Below the pieces are notes generated by a model, which searched no databases, had not been told where the DNA came from, and saw nothing but the letters and a program-made list of their open reading frames with translations. Below are positions 13,332-22,373 of a stretch of 26,646 bases of DNA, one piece after another. This DNA is from Bacillota bacterium. GTDB lineage: Bacteria; Bacillota_A; Clostridia; Lachnospirales; Lachnospiraceae. Positions within the stretch are counted from its first letter, which is position 1; every line of letters starts with the position of its first letter. Location: positions 1 to 26,646 of the forward strand of contig JAEZSL010000035.1 in assembly GCA_023443925.1 (NCBI GenBank), given 5' to 3'. A program made the position numbers and the translations under genes.

Positions 13332-15861
13332 CCGTATATTGTTAGCAGGTACGAAAAGCGGAGCCGGTAAAACCACGGTTACCTGCGGTATCTTGCAGGC
13401 TTTCATTAACAGGGGCCAAAGGGTGACTTCCTATAAATGCGGCCCGGATTATATTGATCCTATGTTTCACGGTAAAGTAATTGGTATAAAATCCGGCAAT
13501 CTGGACAGCTACTTTACCGATGAGAAGGCTTTAAACCAGCTATTATGCACCAATTCCCAGGAAGCTGATATCAGTGTTATGGAAGGAGTCATGGGATACT
13601 ATGACGGCCTTGGTTTTACGGATACCGCCAGTACCTATTCCCTTGCGGCCATGACGAAGACACCGGTGATTCTGGTAGTAGATGCCAAGGGAATGAGCAG
13701 TTCTCTGGGAGCCATAATAAAGGGTTTTCTAACCTTTAAAGAAGATAGTTACATAAGAGGCGTCATATTTAACAGACTGCCGGAACGACTGTATCCGGAA
13801 GCTGAGAAATTAGCTGAAAGCCTGGGAGTAAAACCTCTTGGCTATGTTCCGGATCTGCCGGAATGCAGCATCGAAAGCAGGCATCTGGGGCTTGTAACAG
13901 CAGAAGAAATTGAGGATTTGAAAAGTAAAATAGACCGGTTAGCAGAAAGACTGAAAGATACCATCGACTTTGAGGGGATTGTATCCCTGGCAGAACAGGC
14001 ACCGCCTCTTATTGCAGAAACTCCTGATACAGATAAAAAAATAGAGGGAGTTACCATTGGTGTGGCTGAGGATGAAGCCTTCTGTTTTCTATATCGGGAT
14101 AATCTGGAATTGCTGAAAGAAATGGGTGCCAAACTGGTCTCTTTCAGCCCTTTAAGGGACAAGGCTCTTCCGGAGGGGATAAACGGACTGCTGCTGTGCG
14201 GCGGGTATCCGGAACTGTATACCCAGGAATTATCACAGAATGTATCCATGCGAAACAGCATAAAGGCAGCCATAGATAAGGGTATGCCTGCCATAGCGGA
14301 ATGCGGTGGATTTATGTATCTGCATGAAAGGCTGGAGGATATAAACGGCAAAGAATATCCCATGGCCGGTGTAATTTCCGGAAGATGCTATAAAACCCCT
14401 CGTCTTCAAAGATTTGGGTATATCAGCCTGAAAGCTGCAAAGGACAGTTTAATTGCCGGAAAGCAGGAGGTTATAAAGGCCCATGAATTTCACTACTGGG
14501 ACAGTGAGAACCGCGGGGAGTGTTTTCACGCGGAAAAACCCGGAGGATTAAGGGAATGGGATTGTATCCATGCTTCCGAAAGCTTATATGCAGGATTCCC
14601 TCACCTGTATTTTTATGCCAAGCCTGCCATTGCAGATCGGTTTCTTAATAAATGCGCCGAATATGGAAAAAGGGCTGTAAACGGAACAAATGCAGAGGAA
14701 AAAGTATCATTGAACGCGCTGGAAGAGGTCTTAAAGGACACCAGCAGAAATGCAGTTACAAGCTTAGACCAAACCGCAGGGAAGCATGCTCTTGCCAGAG
14801 ATGTGAAAAACTCCGGGATAAGTCCCATCAACCCTTCTGCCAGAGCTGCCAGCAAAAAGCACTGGGACAGCATTGCTAAACCGATCGGGAGCCTGGGGCT
14901 TTTTGAGGATATTATTATTCAAATTGCGGGGATTCAGGGCAGTGCTCAGGTGGACATCCGGAAAAAAGCCGTTGTAATTATGTGCAGTGATAACGGAGTG
15001 GTACAGGAACAGGTCACCCAGACCGACAGTTCGGTTACTGCCATCGTAACTGAGAATTTTGCACGGGGTATTGCCAGTATCAACCGGATGGCAATGGTAA
15101 CCGGAGCGGATGTGATACCGGTAGACATGGGAGTCGCCGCGGATTTATCCGCTGGCAAAATTCTAAATAAAAAGATTAGCTACGGTACAGAAAATATAGC
15201 CAAAGGCCCTGCCATGACAATAGCGCAGACTCATAATGCCATTGAAACCGGAATCGGAATTGTGAAGCAGCTAAAAGAAGCTGGCTACGGAATTATCGGC
15301 ACCGGTGAAATGGGTATCGGAAATACGACTACCAGCAGTGCGGTTGCCAGTGTTTTACTGAGACTTCCGGTAGAAGAAGTAACCGGCAGAGGTGCAGGCT
15401 TGTCAGGGGAAGGACTGAACCGGAAAATAAATGTTATAAAAGAAGCGATTCGTATTAACCGGCCGGACCCGGATGATCCCTTTGATGTGCTGTCAAAACT
15501 GGGAGGTTATGATATAGCCGGAATGACGGGGCTTTATCTGGGAGGAATGCGGTATGGACTGCCCATCGTAATTGACGGTGTAATATCTTCTGTGGCTGCT
15601 TTCCTTGCTGCAAAGATAGATAATGGTGCCATAAATTATATGATTCCTTCCCATTTAAGTAAAGAGCCTGCCAGCAGCAGAATCATGCAGGAATTGGGGC
15701 TGAATCCCGTAATCCATGGGAATCTGGCTCTGGGTGAGGGGACTGGTACGGCACTTTTATTTCCACTTTTGGATACGGTGCTGAAGGTATACGACTTTCA
15801 TTCTACTTTTGATGACATTCAGGTTAAAGCCTATGAAACGTTTGAACCAATTGAATATTGA
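13321..15861 (+). CDS. cbiA-cobT: Fused CbiA-CobT: cobyrinate a,c-diamide synthase and DMB phosphoribosyltransferase
   Basis: The 846-residue chain joins two enzymes of non-adjacent steps. CbiA (about 1-445) makes the a,c-diamide of cobyrinate with ATP and glutamine: P-loop GTKSGAGKTT (9-18), KCGPDYIDP, and a class I amidotransferase domain with nucleophile C328 (IAECGGFMY) and H428 (FPHLYFY). A polar linker (about 446-498) follows. CobT (about 500-846) activates the lower-ligand base: SIAKPIGSLG, GTGEMGIGNTTTSSA, and E806 in LALGEGTGTA at the position of the known catalytic glutamate. Both halves look intact, with no frameshift. The reading frame is continuous across the junction, so fusion is read directly. 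Confidence 0.95.
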   Translation: MKINRILLAGTKSGAGKTTVTCGILQAFINRGQRVTSYKCGPDYIDPMFHGKVIGIKSGNLDSYFTDEKALNQLLCTNSQEADISVMEGVMGYYDGLGFTDTASTYSLAAMTKTPVILVVDAKGMSSSLGAIIKGFLTFKEDSYIRGVIFNRLPERLYPEAEKLAESLGVKPLGYVPDLPECSIESRHLGLVTAEEIEDLKSKIDRLAERLKDTIDFEGIVSLAEQAPPLIAETPDTDKKIEGVTIGVAEDEAFCFLYRDNLELLKEMGAKLVSFSPLRDKALPEGINGLLLCGGYPELYTQELSQNVSMRNSIKAAIDKGMPAIAECGGFMYLHERLEDINGKEYPMAGVISGRCYKTPRLQRFGYISLKAAKDSLIAGKQEVIKAHEFHYWDSENRGECFHAEKPGGLREWDCIHASESLYAGFPHLYFYAKPAIADRFLNKCAEYGKRAVNGTNAEEKVSLNALEEVLKDTSRNAVTSLDQTAGKHALARDVKNSGISPINPSARAASKKHWDSIAKPIGSLGLFEDIIIQIAGIQGSAQVDIRKKAVVIMCSDNGVVQEQVTQTDSSVTAIVTENFARGIASINRMAMVTGADVIPVDMGVAADLSAGKILNKKISYGTENIAKGPAMTIAQTHNAIETGIGIVKQLKEAGYGIIGTGEMGIGNTTTSSAVASVLLRLPVEEVTGRGAGLSGEGLNRKINVIKEAIRINRPDPDDPFDVLSKLGGYDIAGMTGLYLGGMRYGLPIVIDGVISSVAAFLAAKIDNGAINYMIPSHLSKEPASSRIMQELGLNPVIHGNLALGEGTGTALLFPLLDTVLKVYDFHSTFDDIQVKAYETFEPIEY

Positions 15862-15888
15862 GAAATTCATATTCTGAAAGAGGCAGCT

Positions 15889-16431
15889 ATGATTATATTA
15901 ATTACCGGAGGCAGCGGAAGCGGCAAATCGGAATTCGCGGAAAATCTGGCAGTAAAGCTGAAGAAAAAAGATTTACTGTACATTGCCACCATGGTGCCCC
16001 AGGATGGGGAAAGTGTCAAAAGAATAGCCAGGCATCAGAACCAGCGCAGGGATAAGGGGTTTGAAACACTGGAATGTTATACGGATTTAAAAGGAGTGGA
16101 TATAAAGGGTTCACCGGTGGTTCTGTTAGAATGTATGTCAAATCTGCTGGCCAATGAGATGTACAGCGAAAAAGGGGTGCGTTATACCCTGGGGGATGAT
16201 TTTATATGCAGGGAAATACTGGACGGTATCGGGTGTCTGAATAGGTCCTGTGACCATGTCATCATCGTATCGAATGAAGTATTTTCGGATAACGGTTCTG
16301 TTTATGAGGAGACAAATCAATATATTCACCGGTTGGGTGAAATAAACTGCCGCATTGCAGACCTTGCCGATTGTGTATACGAAGTAGTGTGCGGGATACC
16401 GGTTTGCCAAAAAGGAGAGGGCGTTTTATGA
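15889..16431 (+). CDS. cobU: Adenosylcobinamide kinase / adenosylcobinamide-phosphate guanylyltransferase CobU
   Basis: CobU phosphorylates adenosylcobinamide and then transfers GMP to give AdoCbi-GDP for nucleotide-loop assembly. The 180-residue length matches the family. The P-loop GGSGSGKS (7-14) is intact, and IARHQNQRRDKGFETLE holds the histidine expected to carry GMP. VSNEVFSDNG and the C-terminal NCRIADLADCVYEVVCGIPV are typical. The ATG follows GAGGCAG. The stop overlaps the cobS ATG (ATGA). A second, degenerate CobU-like gene lies at 17423. Confidence 0.95.
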   Translation: MIILITGGSGSGKSEFAENLAVKLKKKDLLYIATMVPQDGESVKRIARHQNQRRDKGFETLECYTDLKGVDIKGSPVVLLECMSNLLANEMYSEKGVRYTLGDDFICREILDGIGCLNRSCDHVIIVSNEVFSDNGSVYEETNQYIHRLGEINCRIADLADCVYEVVCGIPVCQKGEGVL

Positions 16432-17186
16432 CATTATTTAATTCCATGATTATTGCATTTTCAACCTATTCCAAAATACCAATGCCACGGGTTGACTGGA
16501 ATGACAAAAACAGAAAATATTCTCTGATTTTTTTTCCATTTATCGGAGTAGTAACCGGGCTGGTTTTATGCGGCTGGTGGTGGCTGTCCGGTATAATCGG
16601 TTTTGGGATTATTATGCAGTCAGCCATCGCCCTGGCTATTCCGGTATTGATATCCGGAGGGATTCACCTGGACGGTTTTATAGATACCGTAGATGCCTTA
16701 AGCTCCTATCAGACCAAAGAGCGTAAGCTGGAGATATTAAAAGATCCCCATACGGGAGCCTTTGCCTTAATCGGTGCTGTACTTTATTTTGTTTTGTATC
16801 TGGGAGCGTTAACGGAATTAAACAGTCTGAAAGCATATATGCTGATAGGAATCGGACAGGTTTTATCAAGAGCATTAAGCGGGCTGGCACTGGTACTGTT
16901 TCGCTCCGCCAAAAAAGAAGGACTTTTACATTCTTTTTCCTCTGCCGCTCACAGAAAGATTACCGGTATGATACTTGTTTTCCTGATTTTAATCTGCATA
17001 GTTGTTATGCTGCTGGTAGATATGGCAGGAGGAGCCGTACTTGTCGGAGCCGCAGGGCTTGTTTTCTGGTACTATAAACAGGTTTCCTACCGGCAGTTTG
17101 GAGGAATTACCGGTGATTTAGCGGGATTCTTTCTGCAGCTATGTGAACTTGCTATGGTTATAGGCGCAGCGTTTATGCTGAGATAA
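16428..17186 (+). CDS. cobS: Adenosylcobinamide-GDP ribazoletransferase (cobalamin synthase) CobS
   Basis: CobS is the integral-membrane enzyme that joins AdoCbi-GDP with alpha-ribazole (phosphate). The product is 252 residues with several hydrophobic helices. The acidic motif GGIHLDGFIDTVDALSS and KLEILKDPHTGAFALIG are the family's conserved active-site region. FGGITGDLAGFFLQLCELA is the conserved C-terminal block. ATG 16428 has AAGGAGAGG upstream and overlaps the cobU stop; an in-frame ATG at 16371 inside cobU should be ignored. It is followed by about 236 bases of repeats. Confidence 0.96.
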   Translation: MTLFNSMIIAFSTYSKIPMPRVDWNDKNRKYSLIFFPFIGVVTGLVLCGWWWLSGIIGFGIIMQSAIALAIPVLISGGIHLDGFIDTVDALSSYQTKERKLEILKDPHTGAFALIGAVLYFVLYLGALTELNSLKAYMLIGIGQVLSRALSGLALVLFRSAKKEGLLHSFSSAAHRKITGMILVFLILICIVVMLLVDMAGGAVLVGAAGLVFWYYKQVSYRQFGGITGDLAGFFLQLCELAMVIGAAFMLR

Positions 17187-17251
17187 AAGAACTGAAGCCT
17201 GGAAGTTCGACATGCTATCAGATTTCCCAGCTATGTTATTAGGAAAACCGG

Positions 17252-17422
17252 CCATGTTAGTGTGAACGTCTTGCCAAAGATATGTGCGAGTCATTAAAAA
17301 GAAGGATTACGCAAAAAAGTATGTGCGACTAGGCGCAAAGATGGGAGTTAGGTTGAAAAAATAAGAGAGTTTTTTCAACATCCTGATTTATACGTGCCCA
17401 AAGCGCACAGATAGGAGTTAAA
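17252..17422 (+). repeat. Two further two-hairpin modules before the cobU-like gene
   Basis: The first module begins GTTAGTGTGAA (17256) and shares GATATGTGCGAGTCATTA-like sequence with module 2 of the 11.8-kb array; TGCG (17324-17327)/CGCA (17334-17337) is its weak second hairpin. The second begins GGGAGTTAG (17343), has a 10-bp hairpin 17352-17361/17370-17379, linker ATCCTGATTTATA and GTGC/GCAC (17394-17397/17405-17408), and ends AGATAGGAGTTAAA. GGAG (17414-17417) lies 5 bases before the ATG at 17423. The 65 bases before 17252 are AT-rich with degenerate relatives (TATGTTATTAG). Confidence 0.8.
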
Positions 17423-17890
17423 ATGGAATTATATGTCGGTGGTATGAGCCAGGGAAAATTAAAACTGGTTTGTGAAAAAATTAAGATGGAGGAAGACAGT
17501 AATCAGATCTGTGACGGGGCTGACTGTTCTCTGGAGGATTTATTTACCAGTCCGGTCATCAATCATCTTCATTTGTTTATAAGACGGCTTTTTATAGAAG
17601 AGCCGCAAACAGAATGCGGTTTGCCGGTCCTTGAATTAAATTCCTATTTGGCACCAATAGAGATGGACAAGACAGACCCTGCTCATCTGGCAGAAGTGGT
17701 TGTACAAAAGCTGATGGACAAAAATCCTGCGGCCATCATTCTCTGTAATGAGATAGGATATGGAATCGTTCCCATGGATAAGACCGACCGTCTTTACCGT
17801 GAAACCGTAGGACGCTGTTTATGCAGGCTGGCGGCTTATTCCGAAAGAGTAGTCAGGGTTGTCTGCGGATTGGGGATGAAAATTAAATGA
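17423..17890 (+). CDS. Degenerate CobU-like protein
   Basis: The 155-residue protein is a shortened relative of CobU. The C-terminal half is clear: CNEIGYGIVPMDKTDRLYRE followed by TVGRCLCRLAAYSERVVRVVCGL aligns with the SNE-G-GIVP block and final helix of CobU. The N-terminal P-loop is altered to GGMSQGKL, lacking the Ser/Thr after GK, and the RHQ-type histidine motif is absent. It is therefore doubtful as a kinase or guanylyltransferase; it may be a regulatory or structural partner of CobU, or have a narrower activity. The SD comes from the upstream repeat module, and the stop overlaps the cobC ATG. Confidence 0.85.
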   Translation: MELYVGGMSQGKLKLVCEKIKMEEDSNQICDGADCSLEDLFTSPVINHLHLFIRRLFIEEPQTECGLPVLELNSYLAPIEMDKTDPAHLAEVVVQKLMDKNPAAIILCNEIGYGIVPMDKTDRLYRETVGRCLCRLAAYSERVVRVVCGLGMKIK

Positions 17891-18492
17891 AAATAATACT
17901 GATACGGCATGGCATGACACCGGGGAATAAAGAAAAGAGATATATCGGGCTGACAGATGAAGGACTCTGTGCGGAGGGCATAGACCAGATATCGGATGCA
18001 GTACAGCAAAAGCGGTATCCCAAAGCGGATGCGGTTTATGTCAGTCCCTTAAAACGGTGCAGGGAAACGGCAGAAATAATTTATCCGCTTTCAGAACCTA
18101 TTTCCTGTGAAGCTTTAAAAGAATGTGATTTTGGTGAATTTGAAAATAAAAATTATCTGGAATTGTCGGGGAATGAAAACTATCAAAAGTGGATAGACAG
18201 CAATGGAAGTCTTGGATTTCCTGAGGGTGAGACACCGGAAGGATTTAAGAACCGTTGTCAGAATGCCTATGAAAATATAATAAGTAACATTCAGGATAAA
18301 GATGCCGCCTTTATTGTCCACGGAGGTACTATAATGGCAATTTTAGAAAAGTTCGGAGAGCCGAAAAAGAGTTTCTATGACTGGCAGTTAAAAAACGGGG
18401 AGGGTTATCTATGTGAGCTTAAGGAAGATTCATCCCGCCCGGGAACTATAAAAGTCATAAAGAAATTGGGAGGAATGGGGGAATGGAAATGA
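17887..18492 (+). CDS. cobC: Alpha-ribazole phosphatase CobC (histidine phosphatase family)
   Basis: CobC removes the 5'-phosphate from alpha-ribazole phosphate or from adenosylcobalamin phosphate at the end of nucleotide-loop assembly. The 201-residue protein is a histidine phosphatase: LIRHGMTPGN near the N-terminus gives the phospho-accepting H8, followed by VSPLKRCRETAE, LKECDFGEFENKNY and the second histidine in FIVHGGTIMA. The family is broad, so the B12 assignment rests on its place between cobU-like and cbiB. It overlaps the previous gene by ATGA and cbiB by 10 bases. Confidence 0.9.
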   Translation: MKIILIRHGMTPGNKEKRYIGLTDEGLCAEGIDQISDAVQQKRYPKADAVYVSPLKRCRETAEIIYPLSEPISCEALKECDFGEFENKNYLELSGNENYQKWIDSNGSLGFPEGETPEGFKNRCQNAYENIISNIQDKDAAFIVHGGTIMAILEKFGEPKKSFYDWQLKNGEGYLCELKEDSSRPGTIKVIKKLGGMGEWK

Positions 18493-19463
18493 TTTATTAC
18501 TCCGCGGCTGCGCTAGCAGCAGGTTACATATTAGATCTTATCTTCGGCGATCCATACTGGCTGCCCCATCCGATACGCTTTATCGGTACCCTGATCAGCA
18601 AGTTGGAAAAGCCGGTAAGAAAATACTTTAAAGACACACCGAAAAGCCTCATTGCTGGTGGAACAGTTCTGGTCCTGCTGGTATTGCTGGTATCCGTATT
18701 GGTACCATTCCTGATTCTATCTCTGCTTTACCGCTATCTTCCCTGGCTGGGATTTGCGGTTGAGAGTATTATGTGCTACCAGATACTTGCTACAAAATGT
18801 CTTAAGGTGGAGAGTATGAGGGTATATCACTCACTAAAAAAAGGAGATCTAAAAGATGCCAGGTATAAGGTATCCATGATTGTAGGCAGGGATACACAAC
18901 AGCTGGATGAGGCCGGAGTTGCCAGGGCAGCGGTTGAGACTGTGGCGGAAAATACTTCTGACGGGGTAATTGCCCCTATGATATTTCTGGCGATAGGCGG
19001 CCCGGTGCTGGGATTTTTTTATAAAGCAGTTAACACCATGGACTCCATGATCGGATATAAAAACGATAAGTATCTGTATTTTGGACGAACAGCAGCAAAG
19101 CTGGATGATGTGCTGAATTATATACCTGCAAGAATCTCCGCGCTGCTTATGATAGCAGTCTGTCCACTGTCAGGCTTTAACGGGAAAGAGGCCGCCCGAA
19201 TTTATTTAAGGGACAGACATAATCATTCCAGCCCGAATTCCGCTCATACGGAGGCAGTTTGTGCCGGAGCATTAGGCCTTAAATTGGCTGGTGATGCCTA
19301 TTATTTTGGCAAACTGCATAAAAAGCCCACCATCGGAGATGATACCAGGCCTATCGAGACAGATGATATCAAAAGAGTGAACAGGCTGCTATATGCCGTA
19401 TCTTTTGCGGCAATCTTGCTGCTGCTTACACTGAAGCTGATTGTCTGGGGAATTATACACTGA
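18483..19463 (+). CDS. cbiB: Adenosylcobinamide-phosphate synthase CbiB
   Basis: CbiB is a membrane protein that attaches aminopropanol phosphate to adenosylcobyric acid. The 326-residue length is normal. Diagnostic stretches are LIFGDPYWLPHPIRFIG, VGRDTQQLDEAGVARAAVE, TVAENTSDGVIAPMIF and YKAVNTMDSMIGYKNDKY. Four or more hydrophobic segments are visible, including about 55-80 and one at the C-terminus. ATG 18483 has GGGAGGA upstream (18468-18474); an ATG two codons later is also possible. Its co-substrate comes from the product of the next gene, cobD. Confidence 0.96.
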   Translation: MEMIYYSAAALAAGYILDLIFGDPYWLPHPIRFIGTLISKLEKPVRKYFKDTPKSLIAGGTVLVLLVLLVSVLVPFLILSLLYRYLPWLGFAVESIMCYQILATKCLKVESMRVYHSLKKGDLKDARYKVSMIVGRDTQQLDEAGVARAAVETVAENTSDGVIAPMIFLAIGGPVLGFFYKAVNTMDSMIGYKNDKYLYFGRTAAKLDDVLNYIPARISALLMIAVCPLSGFNGKEAARIYLRDRHNHSSPNSAHTEAVCAGALGLKLAGDAYYFGKLHKKPTIGDDTRPIETDDIKRVNRLLYAVSFAAILLLLTLKLIVWGIIH

Positions 19464-19545
19464 TCCTTGAGGAAATTCTTGAAGCTGTATTCGCAGCTTC
19501 ATGTTCATTAATTTATAGTTAATCATAGTTAATTAAGGAATTATT

Positions 19546-19591
19546 TTATCTGATTTGAGCACCTTCTAATACTCAAATACTTAACAGATAA
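19546..19591 (+). other. Two-step hairpin in the cobD leader
   Basis: TTATCTG (19546-19552) pairs with CAGATAA (19585-19591), and directly inside it ATTTGAG (19553-19559) pairs with CTCAAAT (19572-19578). A separate GAAGCTG (19481-19487)/CAGCTTC (19494-19500) hairpin follows cbiB without a good T tract. The 176-base cbiB-cobD gap holds nothing else that I can support. Confidence 0.4.
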
Positions 19592-19639
19592 GTAAAGAAA
19601 GGGCTATTTCTTTATATGCCCTGCGGATTGGAGAAAACA

Positions 19640-20677
19640 ATGGAACAATACAGACATGGCGGTGAAATCTATGATAAAAAGGTAACGCTGGATTTCTCCG
19701 TTAATACCAATCCCCTCGGATTGCCGGAGGGAGTCAGGAAGGCCCTGATTACGAACACGGATTCATTTTCATTATATCCGGATAACAAATACACTGAATT
19801 AAAAACTGCCCTTGCAGATTATGAGAAACTGGACCGGGATTTTATTATCTGCGGTAATGGGGCTTCCGATCTTATATTCCGTTTGTGTTATGCATTAAAA
19901 CCAAAGAAAGCAATGGTGACGGCACCTGCTTTCTCCGAATATGAAAAGGCCCTGAGGGAAGCGGGCAGCAGCGTGGTATATCATACCTTAAAAGAAGAAG
20001 AGAATTTTCAGGTTACAGAACAGATTTTAGATCAGCTTGATAAGACATTGGATTTATTGTTTTTATGTTGTCCCAATAACCCTACCGGCAGCTTGATCCC
20101 ACAGGAATTGCTGAAAGAAATCGTGGATCAGTGCCAGGACAAGGATATTTTTCTGGTTATGGACGAATGTTTCATGGAATTTACAGATGAGGAGGATAAG
20201 TACTCTCTGAAACCTTACCTTATGGATAATGACCGGATCTTTATATTAAAGGCCTTTACTAAATTTTATGCAATGGCCGGAATAAGGCTTGGTTATGGAC
20301 TATGCGGCAATAAAGAGCTGTTAAAACGGATATCCGGTATAGGACCGGCCTGGAATGTATCCATCCCTGCCCAGATAGCAGGTGTAAATGCTTTAAAGGA
20401 GAATTCTTACCGGCTTGAATCCAGGGAACTGATTAAAAGGGAAAGAGATTACTTGTATAGCGGATTATGTGCTTTGGGATTAAAGGTATTTGCCCCTGCT
20501 GCCAATTATATCTTTTTCAAGGGGGCTCAAAGCTTGTATGATGAGCTGCTGGCAAAAGGCATTCTGATTCGCCAGTGTGACAATTATGCCGGCCTGAATA
20601 AAGAATTTTACCGGGTTGCAGTTAAGAACCACAATGAAAATGAAATCCTGCTAAAGGAAATAAAAAATGTGTTATGA
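19640..20677 (+). CDS. cobD: L-threonine-O-3-phosphate decarboxylase CobD
   Basis: CobD is a PLP enzyme of the fold type I aminotransferase family that decarboxylates threonine phosphate to (R)-1-aminopropan-2-ol phosphate, the arm used by CbiB. The product is 345 residues. LDFSVNTNPLGLP opens the domain, CCPNNPTGSLIP is the conserved asparagine block, and K208 in LKAFTKFYAMAG is the expected PLP lysine. GIRLGYGLCG follows. I start at ATG 19640 because GGAG (19630-19633) lies 6 bases upstream; ATG 19616 would add 8 residues without an SD. HisC-type aminotransferases are similar, but context decides for CobD. Confidence 0.92.
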   Translation: MEQYRHGGEIYDKKVTLDFSVNTNPLGLPEGVRKALITNTDSFSLYPDNKYTELKTALADYEKLDRDFIICGNGASDLIFRLCYALKPKKAMVTAPAFSEYEKALREAGSSVVYHTLKEEENFQVTEQILDQLDKTLDLLFLCCPNNPTGSLIPQELLKEIVDQCQDKDIFLVMDECFMEFTDEEDKYSLKPYLMDNDRIFILKAFTKFYAMAGIRLGYGLCGNKELLKRISGIGPAWNVSIPAQIAGVNALKENSYRLESRELIKRERDYLYSGLCALGLKVFAPAANYIFFKGAQSLYDELLAKGILIRQCDNYAGLNKEFYRVAVKNHNENEILLKEIKNVL

Positions 20678-20816
20678 GTTTTCAGACACACCCTAATATC
20701 CATTAATTTAATATCAGGATACTTACAGTAACAGGAAGAGGGAAAGTAATTTACTTTCACTCCACTGGGTTTGATCAGCGCTGTTCATACAAAGTTGTAA
20801 TAAAAACGGCGCAGAA

Positions 20817-22373
20817 ATGGCGGAGAATATGGCAAAAGCGATAATGATACAGGGCACTATGTCCAACGCAGGAAAAAGTCTGCTGGCAGCAGGCCTTTGC
20901 AGGGTGTTTAAGCAGGACGGCTATAAGGTAGCACCCTTTAAATCCCAAAATATGGCTCTTAACTCCTTTATCACGGAAGAAGGCCTGGAAATGGGCCGTG
21001 CACAGGTTATGCAGGCGGAAGCCTGCAAAGTAAAGCCTTCCGTGCTTATGAATCCCATACTTTTAAAACCTACCACCGATGTAGGCTCACAGGTTATTGT
21101 CAATGGTGAGGTTCGTGGAAATATGAAGGCCGCGGATTATTTTAAATATAAAAAGTCTTTGGTACCGGATATTATGAACGCCTACCATAAACTGGAGGAA
21201 GAATATGATATTATAGTAATCGAAGGCGCCGGAAGTCCCGCCGAAATCAATCTGAAAAGTGAAGACATCGTCAATATGGGTATGGCAAAGCTTGCCGGCG
21301 CACCGGTGCTCTTAGTGGGTGATATCGACCGGGGCGGTGTGTTTGCCCAGCTTGTCGGGACTCTGATTCTGCTTGAAGAGGAAGAAAAGGCCATGGTTAA
21401 AGCCACGGTAATTAATAAATTCAGAGGTGATAAATCAATACTGGAACCGGGACTTGATATGCTTAAGGATTTAACTGGTAAAGAGGTGGCCGGAGTTATA
21501 CCCTACGTGTATCTGGATATTGATGATGAAGACAGCCTGTCGGAGCGTTTTGACCGTAACCGGGAACCGGGAGCCGTAGATATTGCGGTTATAAAATTAC
21601 CCCGGATTTCTAACTTTACGGACTTTAATGCTCTGGAATACATGGAAGGGGTATCACTTCGTTATGTTACCGGTGTATCCGAATTGAAAGACGCAGATAT
21701 GATAATCCTGCCCGGTACCAAAAGCACCATGCAGGATCTTAACTGGATGAGGCAGAACGGACTGGAAGCTGCAATCAAGCAACAGGCCGCAAAGGGAAAA
21801 ATTATCCTTGGTATCTGCGGCGGATATCAGATGTTAGGTGAAATTCTGAGTGATCCATACCATGTGGAAGCATCCGGCAGCATGGAGGGAATGGGACTGC
21901 TACCTATTGCAACCGTTTTTGAAGAAGCGAAGGTCCGTACCAGAATATCCGGGCATATTAACACCCTGGAGGGTGATTTTGCTCTGCTAAGCAAAGTTCC
22001 TATCGAAGGTTATGAAATTCATATGGGGGTATCCACGGTTACCGATCCGGGGAAGGGCAGTTATTTATCCTTTATTACGGACCGACTGTCAGAAGAGAAT
22101 GCTAAACATTCTGCAGAAAACTATGATTCCAAAACAGACGGCTGCATTTCCGGTAATGTATTTGGTACTTATGTACATGGAATCTTTGACAGGGAAGAAT
22201 TTCTGGAGGGAATTGTTAAACTGCTTTACAAACGGAAAGGTCTTTCTTATACGCAGGTGAAAGCGGTGGATTTAGCGGCATATAAGGAAATGCAATACGA
22301 TAAACTGGCAGATACGGTTCGGAATAATATGGATATGGAACTGATCTACCGTATATTAGAGGAGGGCATATGA
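20817..22373 (+). CDS. cbiP: Adenosylcobyric acid synthase CbiP
   Basis: CbiP amidates the b, d, e and g side chains of adenosylcobyrinate a,c-diamide using glutamine and ATP. The 518-residue protein has the ATP domain at the N-terminus ([41 protein letters not shown]) and a class I amidotransferase domain with C334 ([11 protein letters not shown]) and H454 (GTYVHGIFD). Start choice is uncertain: ATG 20817 has only a weak upstream signal, while ATG 20829 has GGAG just 3 bases away. The 139-base gap before it contains a GAAAGTA/TACTTTC hairpin (20742-20748/20752-20758). It overlaps cobA by 4 bases. Confidence 0.96.
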   Translation: MAENMAKAIMIQGTMSNAGKSLLAAGLCRVFKQDGYKVAPFKSQNMALNSFITEEGLEMGRAQVMQAEACKVKPSVLMNPILLKPTTDVGSQVIVNGEVRGNMKAADYFKYKKSLVPDIMNAYHKLEEEYDIIVIEGAGSPAEINLKSEDIVNMGMAKLAGAPVLLVGDIDRGGVFAQLVGTLILLEEEEKAMVKATVINKFRGDKSILEPGLDMLKDLTGKEVAGVIPYVYLDIDDEDSLSERFDRNREPGAVDIAVIKLPRISNFTDFNALEYMEGVSLRYVTGVSELKDADMIILPGTKSTMQDLNWMRQNGLEAAIKQQAAKGKIILGICGGYQMLGEILSDPYHVEASGSMEGMGLLPIATVFEEAKVRTRISGHINTLEGDFALLSKVPIEGYEIHMGVSTVTDPGKGSYLSFITDRLSEENAKHSAENYDSKTDGCISGNVFGTYVHGIFDREEFLEGIVKLLYKRKGLSYTQVKAVDLAAYKEMQYDKLADTVRNNMDMELIYRILEEGI

